This document shows, piece by piece, positions 43,711 through 55,954 of a stretch of 64,000 nucleotides of DNA. Source of the DNA: Euclidia mi (lineage: Eukaryota > Arthropoda > Insecta > Lepidoptera > Erebidae); assembly GCA_944739405.2 (NCBI GenBank), contig OX123186.2, positions 92,855,034-92,919,033 of the forward strand. Reading direction: 5' to 3'. The notes beneath the pieces are model-generated. The model saw only the letters and a list, made by a program, of their open reading frames with translations, searched no databases and was not told the origin of the DNA. A program made the translations under genes and the position numbers. How positions within the stretch are numbered: the stretch's first letter is position 1; the number at the start of each line of letters is the position of its first letter.

Positions 43711-46658
43711 TATATCGTCCCCGTAGAGCGAAAAATAACTAACTGACATAGCACTACTTTTGAGATACGAGCGTTTAAAGTTTCGAAAAAAAGAAAAAAA
43801 TGAATTTTCAAAAGTTAAATGAATATCAAAGTTCTTTGACTGAGTTTAAATAAAAGTTGCTAATACCTTTGTAATAGGTATTAAAAAAAAAGATTTTTTT
43901 ATTATAATTAATGAGTAATTTGGTAAAATTCGAGTTAGTTAGTTTTCGCACTGTTAAATATGTTATGAGACTAACTTAAATGCCTTTAATGGAATGTTAC
44001 TTAAATGTGAGTACTAATTGAAGTATCTAAAGTGAGTTGGTGATTTACTTGTAGTTATTATATTTCAAATTATGTGTTTTATTCAAGGTACTTAACTAAA
44101 AAGAAGAATAATTATTTAGATAAACCACATTAAAATCAAGACTTTTTTTATAAAAAAAAGTGCCACAATAATTGTTACCACTGAACTAAACATAAATAAA
44201 CATTGTTTAATTAAAATGTATTATAAAATACAGTAAAATCAGGTAATTTTTATAAAATATGCCACAATCATTATCATCATTGAACAAAAATAAAAATAAA
44301 ACGTTGTTTACTTAAAAAAAAATACATTTCTTTATAAAATGGTCCACAATCATTACGTAATTGTTATAATATTATTTATCACCACATTAAAAAAAAAATA
44401 TTTACTTAAAATCTATAAAAATTCTTCGCAGTACTCCCCATCATGTTCCGTGTCAGGTTGGCTAATTCTGTCAATAGCTGCTTTATTTGTGGGGAGGGAG
44501 TTGTACCAATGATGCAGATGGGGAATTATTCCTTTCTTGCAAAGGCTTGTGAGGTCTTTTTTCGTGGCTTCAGATATTGGAAGACCATATTTTAAATAAG
44601 CCTTAGGAACCGGAAATATTTAAGCTTTTTAATAATAGCATCCCTAGTAACTTGTTCTTCACGGTCGTTTAGGCCTTGTTTATTTTTGGTCCCAGTACGC
44701 ACTTGCCTTGCCTCTGACTTCAGGACATCCAACTCAAGGTAGGGGCCTGCATGTGAATATAAGAATTCTATTATTCCAGGACGTCGTCTTACAAATCTGA
44801 GGCACTTAATTTTTAGCCACATTACCCTATTTCCATTCTCGTCTTTGGTAGTATGTTTAATAAACGTCTCATTTATAGATCTTACGTCAAGCATATCACT
44901 ATACAATAATTCTTGGACATTATATGGTGGCGCAGATTTCTTATGTCGTTTGGATCTTTCTCGAGTCATTACTGATTTCCAATCTATCATTGAATAATCC
45001 ACTGAATGTCGCTGTTCCTTTTCAATCGCACTGTGCATGGAATCGACTTCCATATGGGTATGCCCACTTTCTAAATATTTTTGCTCAAAAATCTCCAAGT
45101 TATTATCAGACCGCTGGATCAAGTGAAGCAAGAATAATGCTATGAATTGGTTACGGTTTTGACCCGCACACGTTTCACTGTAACTTCTTTAACGGTGTCA
45201 GGTATTTGCGTTATCCACCAATTTATAGCTGTTGCTATTTCTACACTACCTCTCTTTCCATTTACCTCATTCCATATAATGCAATATGCATCATTTGGAG
45301 GTTTTGCTGTGTGTATGGTATAGTTTTGCACGTTCAGTTTTCTGGTATAATAAAGCACACCAAACCCACTGAATGGAATTTGCAAAGTTGATTGCATATC
45401 CACTGTAACTACTAAATAGGTTGGATCGGTGATAGATCGCTCTTTGTCAGCTTCTTTAGCTATTTGACATTCATTTTTTTGGGCAATATGGGCATCGTAT
45501 TCTTCTTTTAACTCTTCTAGACGACCTGAGTTATCATATTTTGTACATAATAAACACAAATCCTTTTTAGGCGTTTAAAAAGATAAATTGAATTGTGTAC
45601 CGAAAATTATTTTATAAGCAAACAGAGAACATGGTTCTTGGTTTTCAGACTCAAGCTTTTCTTTATATAACTGATACATTTTAACTATAGATAATTTGCA
45701 GTCTAAGTATTGTCTTTTGGACTTCTTACTGCAATAGTGCGACTCTAGCCGCGGAAAGCTGTTGATGTGATCCAATATTTGGCGAGGTTTTCAAAGGAGA
45801 GGCCTAGTCCAGCAGTGGACTATTAAAGGCTGATATGATGATATTATTATTTACCAAAAGCCCCGAGCCTTTCGAACCGTACGATATACAGCTGCAGCGA
45901 TATTCAAGAACACAAATTATATCAGTTAAAATAGTGCGTTCATGCAGTGCATTCTCATTCCTTTTGTAACAACAGTAAATAGTAGCATAATTTATAGTAA
46001 ATTAATTTCAACTATACCTATTTAAATCCAAATTTACTATAAAAGTAACTAAGTAATAACCAAGTAATAACTACCTAAGTCGCGTACGCCGTTATATTTT
46101 TAAGAAGTTTGTCTCATTCCGATGAATTACAAATAACTTAAGGATTTTAGTTACGTTGAAATAAACGTGTTTATCATAAAATTATGTACGTAAAGTCACT
46201 AAAAGATAATAGTTATTTATTACTATGAAATACGATGTCAAATTAAATAAATTTGAGGGAGTAATCTCACTAAAGCGACTTAGTTATTTTTCGCTCTGTC
46301 CTTTTTTACAAAATGCTTTAACCAAAATCATTTAATGAAATTCTGTTCTGTAAGTAAGTGCAATTTGACTCGGAAATTTTGGAGTTAAAATAATTAAGTG
46401 CGCTTGAGTTTTATTTTTAGTTAAGAACAGTAAGTACAACAATCACTAACATATTTTAATTAAATTAGGCCTGGTACTTGCATTACATTATTGTGTTTTA
46501 ATGATTTCTGACATAAGCTAACTTTGTTATTTAAATAAATAGAATTATGGGGGTTAGATTCAAAAATAAAGAAAAAAATTGTTATCAGCGTGGCATTATT
46601 ATCTCATTTTACCTAAAAGTGTCACTTAGTTATTTTTCGCTCTACGGGGACGATATAT
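43711..46658 (-). mobile_element. DNA transposon with TIRs, unit 1
   Basis: Inverted ends beginning near tatatcgtccccgtagagcg at 43711 and ending with the complement at 46658 enclose the broken DUF7869-like gene. A third partial copy of the end sequence (cttagttatttttcgctctg) lies inside at about 46277-46300. Exact boundaries are uncertain because the flanks are ATATAT on both sides. Confidence 0.6.
44592..45775 (-). pseudogene. DUF7869-like transposase gene, broken (unit 1)
   Basis: Three minus-strand segments form one gene. 45775-45575 has MDHINSFPRLESHYCSKKSK and YKIIFGTQFNLSF. 45559-45140 has CLLCTKYDN, YLVVTVDMQSTLQIP and DAYCIIWNEVNGKRG. 45131-44592 has LESGHTHMEVDSMHSAIE and WLKIKCLRF. 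A stop codon separates the first two in the same frame. A frameshift separates the second from the third, inside a CAGQNRNQF motif. Asp/Glu at VDMQ, near CAGQN and in MEVDS could be the acidic residues of an RNase-H-like transposase; that is inference. This protein type is common in insect genomes as a mobile-element gene. Confidence 0.6.
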
Positions 46659-48944
46659 CTAAACATCTTATGAAAATATGTAAGTTATAATCAAGAACAT
46701 TACAATTAATTTTAGCTATGTTCATTACTAAAATTACACAATCATTTCATTAAATTAAGATAGGTATATATAATTAAGTTATAAATTATTGCAACGTGCC
46801 ACTATAAACTAAAAAGACAGTTATTCAAAATATTTAATCACATAAAACTTTTAATAACTTGACAAATTTAGATGTAGTACTGTGCGGCAACACTGCAAAA
46901 TATTTAACAGTTATTACATTTAGTCGGGTAATCAGACGTCATTCGTATTTCGTGACAGTTTCTGTGTTTGTGTTTACTTTGTTTGCGTCGGTTTTTGAGT
47001 TTAGTTTACGGTAAATTCAGTTAATTAGTTATTGTGAAATTTGTTTACTGTGTTCGTTTATGTTCGTTGTGTTGTTGTCAATTTTAATTGTTAAAATGGG
47101 TGAGCCCGAGCCTACTACCGAGTAGTGCGAGTAACCTACTAGCTCCCTGCTTACATTTTCATCGCCAAAGAACAACGATCTAAAGGGGCCTCTCGGCATT
47201 GGAGAACCAAACCATAATAAATATATTTAGGTGAATAATTATGTAGGAACCATGGCACAAATATTGTTATCCATACAAAATGGATGTATTGGGGAATACT
47301 GAAGAAATCATGGGTATCTCTGAGCCAACAGTGTACAGTGTTTTCAAATAAGTAGTATAAAGTGACTCATCGAATTCAGCTTCCTCCCTACCTGTGACAA
47401 AACCGAATATTTTTGATGGTGTTGATGATATTGAATTATCAACCATCAGCAAAAATATACACAAAAATTCTAAAATGAAATACTTATTAACAATTGAAAT
47501 CGAATTATATTTTTAAAGTTTTAGTATGCAAAAATGTAAACAGTAATCTTATCTACCATCTCCAAGAATCATATTCAGCTGTAGATTCATAGTTTGGTAA
47601 AGCATAATAAAATCACCTTTTTTCCCTCCAGTAAAATTTGTTTGAAGTCCCTTACTATGTTTTGATTTGGGACAGCCAAATACTGATTAATACTAGATAC
47701 TACGAATTTATATAGCAGCTCGCTGTATAAATTCGTAGTATCTAGTATTACAGAACTACTTCTGTTACGTGTACGTCTTAGGTACCTACGTACCTATGTA
47801 CATATTTCAGGAACCAATTAAAAAGCCTGAGGCCCAGTTTTACCTCCTCTGGATAGGCATTATCTCCAAGCTAAATTTTAAATTGGAGTTATTCTGACAA
47901 ATACATTAACTGGAACTTTTCAGACAGCGGCGAAACTGGGCATAAAACTATCGTTTTAATTTATAGAGGTATTATTATAGGTACCTATGCCTATGGTACC
48001 ACAGAATCATTCTTTTAATAATAGGTATGCTCTAATGCTCTTCTTAAACTAACTTACGTTGCTCTTTGTGAGAAAATCAGAAACTGGAAAGACTTTTCAG
48101 GGTTAGGTCCACATTCGAACGCAATAGCAGGGGAACCCATGAAGGGATTTCGAGATTTACTCGAACGCGTCAGATATTGATAGATAGCATCCATGCCCTA
48201 TATATTTTTAACAAAGTAGGAATGTTAATCTGATCATTTGCTTACTAGAGGTAAGATTTTAAAATGTAAAAAAGAAAATTAATTGAGCGTGTTAGATTTT
48301 CTAAGGGGATGTTATGTGAACCTAAAAAATTCGGGCAAGTGCGAGTCTGACCCGCGCACCGAGGGTTCCGTACGCATTTTACCTTATTTGAGGTTGGTGC
48401 TAATTACGCTAGTCCTCTAAATCTGTGTTTGCGCCCATACAACTTATAGGACTATCTTAAATAGAGTCTACTATGTATGTATGTGGACACCCTTAAATTT
48501 TCCACTTTTTTATTTTTTGTAGTTTTTCCTTATTTGTGCTGTAAGACCCTGCTTTTGGCCAAATTTCGTGATTCTAGTTCAACGGGAACTACCATATAGG
48601 TTTTAGACCCAAAACCTATATGGTAGGTACTTACGGTTGACCTAGAATTGTTAATTTTGGTTATACAAGGCCTTACAGCACAAGTAAAGGAAAAAATCCG
48701 AAAATTAAAAAAAGTTGAAAATTAAGGTTAATTTTGGTACTTACAAGTTTTCGCAAAAATCGAATTTTGACCATATCTTTTTATCGGGTTGACCCAAGGC
48801 CCTGATTTTTATACACCTAATAAGAACAAAATTTTAATTTGCTAGGGCCACCCGTTCCTGAGAAAATCGGTGGTGCCACGCGGACAGACAGACAGAAAAA
48901 CATCATGCCACTGGTTCATACAAAATTACCCAAACCCCTTTGCA

Positions 48945-51892
48945 TATATCGTCCCCGTAGAGCGAAAAATAACTAACTGACATAGCACTACTTTTGAGAT
49001 ACGAGCGTTTAAAGTTTCGAAAAAAAGAAAAAAATGAATTTTCAAAAGTTAAATGAATATCAAAGTTCTTTGACTGAGTTTAAATAAAAGTTGCTAATAC
49101 CTTTGTAATAGGTATTAAAAAAAAAGATTTTTTTATTATAATTAATGAGTAATTTGGTAAAATTCGAGTTAGTTAGTTTTCGCACTGTTAAATATGTTAT
49201 GAGACTAACTTAAATGCCTTTAATGGAATGTTACTTAAATGTGAGTACTAATTGAAGTATCTAAAGTGAGTTGGTGATTTACTTGTAGTTATTATATTTC
49301 AAATTATGTGTTTTATTCAAGGTACTTAACTAAAAAGAAGAATAATTATTTAGATAAACCACATTAAAATCAAGACTTTTTTTATAAAAAAAAGTGCCAC
49401 AATAATTGTTACCACTGAACTAAACATAAATAAACATTGTTTAATTAAAATGTATTATAAAATACAGTAAAATCAGGTAATTTTTATAAAATATGCCACA
49501 ATCATTATCATCATTGAACAAAAATAAAAATAAAACGTTGTTTACTTAAAAAAAAATACATTTCTTTATAAAATGGTCCACAATCATTACGTAATTGTTA
49601 TAATATTATTTATCACCACATTAAAAAAAAAATATTTACTTAAAATCTATAAAAATTCTTCGCAGTACTCCCCATCATGTTCCGTGTCAGGTTGGCTAAT
49701 TCTGTCAATAGCTGCTTTATTTGTGGGGAGGGAGTTGTACCAATGATGCAGATGGGGAATTATTCCTTTCTTGCAAAGGCTTGTGAGGTCTTTTTTCGTG
49801 GCTTCAGATATTGGAAGACCATATTTTAAATAAGCCTTAGGAACCGGAAATATTTAAGCTTTTTAATAATAGCATCCCTAGTAACTTGTTCTTCACGGTC
49901 GTTTAGGCCTTGTTTATTTTTGGTCCCAGTACGCACTTGCCTTGCCTCTGACTTCAGGACATCCAACTCAAGGTAGGGGCCTGCATGTGAATATAAGAAT
50001 TCTATTATTCCAGGACGTCGTCTTACAAATCTGAGGCACTTAATTTTTAGCCACATTACCCTATTTCCATTCTCGTCTTTGGTAGTATGTTTAATAAACG
50101 TCTCATTTATAGATCTTACGTCAAGCATATCACTATACAATAATTCTTGGACATTATATGGTGGCGCAGATTTCTTATGTCGTTTGGATCTTTCTCGAGT
50201 CATTACTGATTTCCAATCTATCATTGAATAATCCACTGAATGTCGCTGTTCCTTTTCAATCGCACTGTGCATGGAATCGACTTCCATATGGGTATGCCCA
50301 CTTTCTAAATATTTTTGCTCAAAAATCTCCAAGTTATTATCAGACCGCTGGATCAAGTGAAGCAAGAATAATGCTATGAATTGGTTACGGTTTTGACCCG
50401 CACACGTTTCACTGTAACTTCTTTAACGGTGTCAGGTATTTGCGTTATCCACCAATTTATAGCTGTTGCTATTTCTACACTACCTCTCTTTCCATTTACC
50501 TCATTCCATATAATGCAATATGCATCATTTGGAGGTTTTGCTGTGTGTATGGTATAGTTTTGCACGTTCAGTTTTCTGGTATAATAAAGCACACCAAACC
50601 CACTGAATGGAATTTGCAAAGTTGATTGCATATCCACTGTAACTACTAAATAGGTTGGATCGGTGATAGATCGCTCTTTGTCAGCTTCTTTAGCTATTTG
50701 ACATTCATTTTTTTGGGCAATATGGGCATCGTATTCTTCTTTTAACTCTTCTAGACGACCTGAGTTATCATATTTTGTACATAATAAACACAAATCCTTT
50801 TTAGGCGTTTAAAAAGATAAATTGAATTGTGTACCGAAAATTATTTTATAAGCAAACAGAGAACATGGTTCTTGGTTTTCAGACTCAAGCTTTTCTTTAT
50901 ATAACTGATACATTTTAACTATAGATAATTTGCAGTCTAAGTATTGTCTTTTGGACTTCTTACTGCAATAGTGCGACTCTAGCCGCGGAAAGCTGTTGAT
51001 GTGATCCAATATTTGGCGAGGTTTTCAAAGGAGAGGCCTAGTCCAGCAGTGGACTATTAAAGGCTGATATGATGATATTATTATTTACCAAAAGCCCCGA
51101 GCCTTTCGAACCGTACGATATACAGCTGCAGCGATATTCAAGAACACAAATTATATCAGTTAAAATAGTGCGTTCATGCAGTGCATTCTCATTCCTTTTG
51201 TAACAACAGTAAATAGTAGCATAATTTATAGTAAATTAATTTCAACTATACCTATTTAAATCCAAATTTACTATAAAAGTAACTAAGTAATAACCAAGTA
51301 ATAACTACCTAAGTCGCGTACGCCGTTATATTTTTAAGAAGTTTGTCTCATTCCGATGAATTACAAATAACTTAAGGATTTTAGTTACGTTGAAATAAAC
51401 GTGTTTATCATAAAATTATGTACGTAAAGTCACTAAAAGATAATAGTTATTTATTACTATGAAATACGATGTCAAATTAAATAAATTTGAGGGAGTAATC
51501 TCACTAAAGCGACTTAGTTATTTTTCGCTCTGTCCTTTTTTACAAAATGCTTTAACCAAAATCATTTAATGAAATTCTGTTCTGTAAGTAAGTGCAATTT
51601 GACTCGGAAATTTTGGAGTTAAAATAATTAAGTGCGCTTGAGTTTTATTTTTAGTTAAGAACAGTAAGTACAACAATCACTAACATATTTTAATTAAATT
51701 AGGCCTGGTACTTGCATTACATTATTGTGTTTTAATGATTTCTGACATAAGCTAACTTTGTTATTTAAATAAATAGAATTATGGGGGTTAGATTCAAAAA
51801 TAAAGAAAAAAATTGTTATCAGCGTGGCATTATTATCTCATTTTACCTAAAAGTGTCACTTAGTTATTTTTCGCTCTACGGGGACGATATAT
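48945..51892 (-). mobile_element. DNA transposon with TIRs, unit 2
   Basis: Second copy of the 43711-46658 element at offset 5,234, with the same inverted ends and the same internal third end-like segment. Confidence 0.6.
49826..51009 (-). pseudogene. DUF7869-like transposase gene, broken (unit 2)
   Basis: Same three segments, in-frame stop and frameshift as the copy at 44592-45775. The shared lesions show that the gene was already dead before the tandem duplication. Confidence 0.6.
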
Positions 51893-52330
51893 CTAAACAT
51901 CTTATGAAAATATGTAAGTTATAATCAAGAACATTACAATTAATTTTAGCTATGTTCATTACTAAAATTACACAATCATTTCATTAAATTAAGATAGGTA
52001 TATATAATTAAGTTATAAATTATTGCAACGTGCCACTATAAACTAAAAAGACAGTTATTCAAAATATTTAATCACATAAAACTTTTAATAACTTGACAAA
52101 TTTAGATGTAGTACTGTGCGGCAACACTGCAAAATATTTAACAGTTATTACATTTAGTCGGGTAATCAGACGTCATTCGTATTTCGTGACAGTTTCTGTG
52201 TTTGTGTTTACTTTGTTTGCGTCGGTTTTTGAGTTTAGTTTACGGTAAATTCAGTTAATTAGTTATTGTGAAATTTGTTTACTGTGTTCGTTTATGTTCG
52301 TTGTGTTGTTGTCAATTTTAATTGTTAAAA

Positions 52331-52830
52331 TGGGTGAGCCCGAGCCTACTACCGAGTAGTGCGAGTAACCTACTAGCTCCCTGCTTACATTTTCATCGCC
52401 AAAGAACAACGATCTAAAGGGGCCTCTCGGCATTGGAGAACCAAACCATAATAAATATATTTAGGTGAATAATTATGTAGGAACCATGGCACAAATATTG
52501 TTATCCATACAAAATGGATGTATTGGGGAATACTGAAGAAATCATGGGTATCTCTGAGCCAACAGTGTACAGTGTTTTCAAATAAGTAGTATAAAGTGAC
52601 TCATCGAATTCAGCTTCCTCCCTACCTGTGACAAAACCGAATATTTTTGATGGTGTTGATGATATTGAATTATCAACCATCAGCAAAAATATACACAAAA
52701 ATTCTAAAATGAAATACTTATTAACAATTGAAGGGGTGTTGGGAAAAGTTAATAATGATGAAAGCTTGTCTAATCTAAAACAAGCTGTATTGTACAAAAT
52801 CATGAAAATTTGGCTTGAAATATTCTAAGC
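52331..52830 (+). pseudogene. Degenerate transposase-N-terminus-like frame
   Basis: Plus-strand pieces (MDVLGNTEEIMGISEPTVYSV near 52514, then KPNIFDGVDDIELSTI and MKYLLTIEGVLGKV to 52828) resemble the helix-turn-helix start of DDE_3-type transposases, but stops interrupt them. A partial copy cut at LLTIE lies at 47097-47498 because the tandem junction falls inside this frame, so unit 2 carries the uncut version. Confidence 0.3.
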
Positions 52831-52984
52831 AGAATTGCTATAGTGGAGATTGCCTGAAAATGCAGTGTGATCTGGGTATAAAGTATCTGAGTGATATAGC
52901 AAAATGAAAGAAGAAAAGAAAATATACTATAAATATGAAACTATGGTCAATGAAGGTATAATACCATTGCAAATGTTAGACTAA

Positions 52985-53130
52985 ATAAGTACCCTAAACA
53001 GAAGAGCATGCCTGAGAGACTTGATGGGAGTGAATGAAGCAAGAGAGGTATGTCAGGATTGTTGCAAATGGCGTTCCGTAATCTCTGCCTACCCCTCCGG
53101 GAAACAGGTGTGAGTCTAGTATGTATGTAC
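52985..53130 (+). mobile_element. 3' tail of TATG-tailed LINE
   Basis: It reads gcatgcctgagagacttgat, gaatgaagcaagagaggtatgt, aaatggcgttccgtaatctc and ends near gtatgtatg. It is the same C-terminal and tail region as the LINE at 21471, in opposite orientation. Confidence 0.65.
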
Positions 53131-53422
53131 TTTTACTGACTGACCTATATTTGTATAGGCCACACAAAATCAGTAGGGCAGTATACAACAATCATAACAT
53201 CCAAGAAGGCCCATCTAGAGGGTCTGTCCACAGGCTTAAAGAATTCTAGTGGCAGAGGAAACACAGTTGGGAATTAATTATTTTTATTTGTGTTTGGCAA
53301 GAACTTAATTAATTTACATGAATTACATAATATGATATATTCAATATAATGTAAATCTGATTTAAGTTTTCAGTGTAAATATTGGCAGTAATACATGTAT
53401 TTACCAAACATATTTGTAAATA

Positions 53423-53495
53423 AATAAAGATTTTAGTACCAAGACCCAAATTTTTATTATATAAAAATGTGGGTCTTGGTACTAAAATCTTTATT
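53423..53495. repeat. Perfect 26-bp hairpin
   Basis: Arms 53423-53448 and 53470-53495 are exact inverted complements (starting aataaagattttagtacc) around a 21-base AT-rich loop that is itself nearly palindromic. Confidence 0.9.
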
Positions 53496-53581
53496 TTTTT
53501 TAATGTTTACATACATACATACCTACATACTAGACTATACATACATGCAATATTTGTTTATGAAAATGTGTTACTTTTCAG

Positions 53582-53700
53582 GTTCATCAAGTGGATTTGT
53601 TGATAGAGGGGAGCTTATATTTCAAACTAGCAAAGGAGATGGTTTGATTACCATTCAGAAATGGATGCCTATAATATTGAAAGTAAAGTTCTATGTATGA
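53582..53700 (+). other. Candidate phase-matched terminal exon
   Basis: The acceptor tgtgttacttttcag ends at 53581. Array phase reads SSSGFVDRGELIFQTSKGDG and then about 18 more residues to TGA. The DRGELIF start echoes FLYWCH exons (..RGARMILAG..), but no zinc ligands follow. In another frame the downstream text has CMKC. It is either a decayed exon or an unrelated gene's exon. Confidence 0.25.
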
Positions 53701-54794
53701 AATGTCTTGCAAAAATGTTATAGCGGAAAACTGGAAGAGCTGTTAAGGCCATAACACCAAAGAGGATATTTAATCACAAGAAGATGTTTAATTTAGACAA
53801 AGTCATTGATGATGCCATGATAAAATTATGTGTTTTGGGATTGTATTTAATTAAATTTATAAGTCAATAAAAAGTATATTCATTTTACTCCCTATCCATA
53901 ACTATACCATTATAATAAAAGGGCTGCTTAAGACCTGAGCGCCGCCATTTTCATTGTTTACCTTTAGTTAAATACCTAGCCAAGTGGAGTGGAGGTGACA
54001 TTGGTAATTGCTTTACTTACAATATAACTGAATTATTTAGGTATGGGCTGACTGGAAAACAAAATAAAAAAAGAAATATTTAAATATAATGCTGCAAGCC
54101 AGTGGCACGGATGGTGGTCCAAGCAGCCGAATGTATTTAACTGCCATGGAGGAGAGGGTGGTGGCGGTCATCAGACTGTCTGCGGTATCTGGTCAAGCTG
54201 GCTTTCTAGAGATAGGCTTCAGTTTATGCTACTTATTGCTTTTGTCCAATCCACTTACTAGAACCTATAATCGAATGTGTCATTTCGAAAAGGTCTCAAG
54301 TCCATTAATTAAAACTTCAGGAACAACAAAAATATGTTTATTTAGGTATAAAAAAAATTATTGGTGGTAAAGAAACTGAACATAAGAGTAGTTAAATAAA
54401 AGAAAAATATAATTTTTGTGACTTTTATTTATTAAAAAAAAAAGCATTTGTCGATATATATATATTCTACGATAATTTGTCCGTTATTACGACCACAGGG
54501 ACTCAGGAGGATAGTTATTTTTTATTGAAGTTTCAGTACTAATGCCTTTTTCAAAATGACCTCACTGATGTTCATACAAAAACAAATATTTTCAGAAGAA
54601 CTGTTACTAATTTTCTTAAGTTTCTTGATATTCATTGTTTGCTGAAGTTTTTGGCCATGCAAAAACTTCTGTATAGAAAGTTTGGTACTCTGCTGGAACA
54701 TATTTTTCTGTTTTTTTTTTAGATCAGACATTTTCTTTTCACTGATTGGCACTTTACCAGCATATGCAGGAGTATTATTTGATGGTAAGTCTGG
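53701..54794. other. AT-rich DNA, nothing recognised
   Basis: The frames at 54089 (+) and 54522 (-) show no domain. The minus-strand Lys-rich frame may belong to the inverted-repeat element that follows. Confidence 0.35.
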
Positions 54795-55295
54795 GGTCAG
54801 TGAGCAGCCTTGAGGGCAGTATCTTAGAAATAAAAAAAAAATATAAGTTTAGGTTTGTGACACAATGAGTGGCCAAGAAAAGGAAAAATATATTTTTTTA
54901 AGGATTTTTTTTTCTGGACAGTAATTTTTGTTTTTTTTCAAAAAAATCTTATTGTTATTTTTTTATTGCAGCATCGTGTTTGTACCGTCGTTACAAGCAA
55001 TTATGCTACCTACAACCATGGCGTTTCGGTGCACCGTTTCTCAGATAAGAGGCCTTAAAGTTTTACGCATCCAATGAAATGTGTCAATAACTCGAAAACG
55101 GACAGTTTTACGGCAACATTCACAGGGAGCAAAGTTGTTGGCCTCGGCGAGAGCTACTCGTTGAAGTGAAGAAACAAGCAAAATGAGTAAAAAATTAAAA
55201 ATATTTTTTTTCCTTACTTGGCCATTAATTGTGTCACAAACCTTATCATTTTTTTTATTTCTGAGATACTGCCCTCAAGGCTATACCCCAACCGG
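54795..55295. mobile_element. Inverted-repeat element with THAP-like scrap
   Basis: Arms of about 90-100 bases (54803-54900 against 55195-55290) are inverted copies; compare ccttgagggcagtatcttag with ctgagatactgccctcaagg. The centre contains VSVHRFSDKRP in one frame, near Cys codons, which suggests a decayed THAP zinc finger of a P-element-like transposon. Confidence 0.4.
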
Positions 55296-55528
55296 GGCCT
55301 GGTACCCATCCTCTGTAAGAGTTGGAAATCATGACTGACTAAACCATCTAGTCAAAACAATGTAAATGTAGGGGAAGATTGCAGCTTTATGTTTTTACGT
55401 TTAGTCTTATAGAATTATCTCTGGTGTCGATATCTATATCGATCATCAGAAGTCAGTCGTGTCACGATCTGGCTCTATATTTAAATCATGAAATTTGTAT
55501 AAATACACTTGTACGGCTTTTTATAAAA

Positions 55529-55747
55529 TCTTATACTAATATATAAAGCTGAAGAGTTTGTTTGTTTGTTTGTTTGGTTGAACGCGCGGTGAATCTCAGG
55601 AACTACAGGACCGATTTCAAAAAAAAATTCAGTGTTTGATAGCTTATTTATCGAGGAAGGCTATAGGCTATATAACATCGCGCTATGAGCGACGGGAGCG
55701 GAGCAGTAGCCTTAAATAACGCGGGTGTAACCGCGGGCATCGTCTAG
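55529..55747 (+). mobile_element. Helitron-like element
   Basis: It starts TCttatactaatatataaagc, has cgcgcggtgaatctcaggaa, and ends aaccgcgggcatcgtCTAG then T. Complete non-autonomous copy. Confidence 0.65.
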
Positions 55748-55954
55748 TAAAATATAAAAATGAAGAAGTGTATGAATGTGCCCACATGCGGGGCACTTTC
55801 ATACAGTGCTGTCGATACACCCTATAATACTCGGTAGAATAAGTCTTTGAAATTATGTTTTTTGTGTCTGGTTGGAAAATCCTCATGGATGCCCTCCGCC
55901 CTGGGGAAAGGGGACTGTCAGACTCTTACTAACTAAAAACCACCTTCATAAGCT

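Larger units (their letters stand above)
42265..47498. repeat. Tandem duplication unit 1 (5,234 bp)
   Basis: The unit starts at atcgaattatatttttaaag and is followed immediately by a second copy at 47499. All reading frames, hairpins and repeats recur at an offset of 5,234 bases with no difference that I could see. It includes a 25-bp perfect hairpin (42454-42478 with 42492-42516), a 15-bp hairpin (43356-43391), a TIR-bearing transposon (43711-46658) and a degenerate helix-turn-helix remnant at its right end. Confidence 0.92.
47499..52732. repeat. Tandem duplication unit 2 (5,234 bp)
   Basis: Apparently identical repeat of 42265-47498. At its right end the sequence runs on into unique DNA (aaggggtgttggg at 52731), where unit 1 instead jumps back to the start of unit 2. 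The duplication is therefore a clean head-to-tail junction inside a reading frame. Confidence 0.92.

Noticed and set aside
54089..54370. Open frame as a host gene
   Set aside because: No domain, no splice context, and AT-rich chance composition in its second half.
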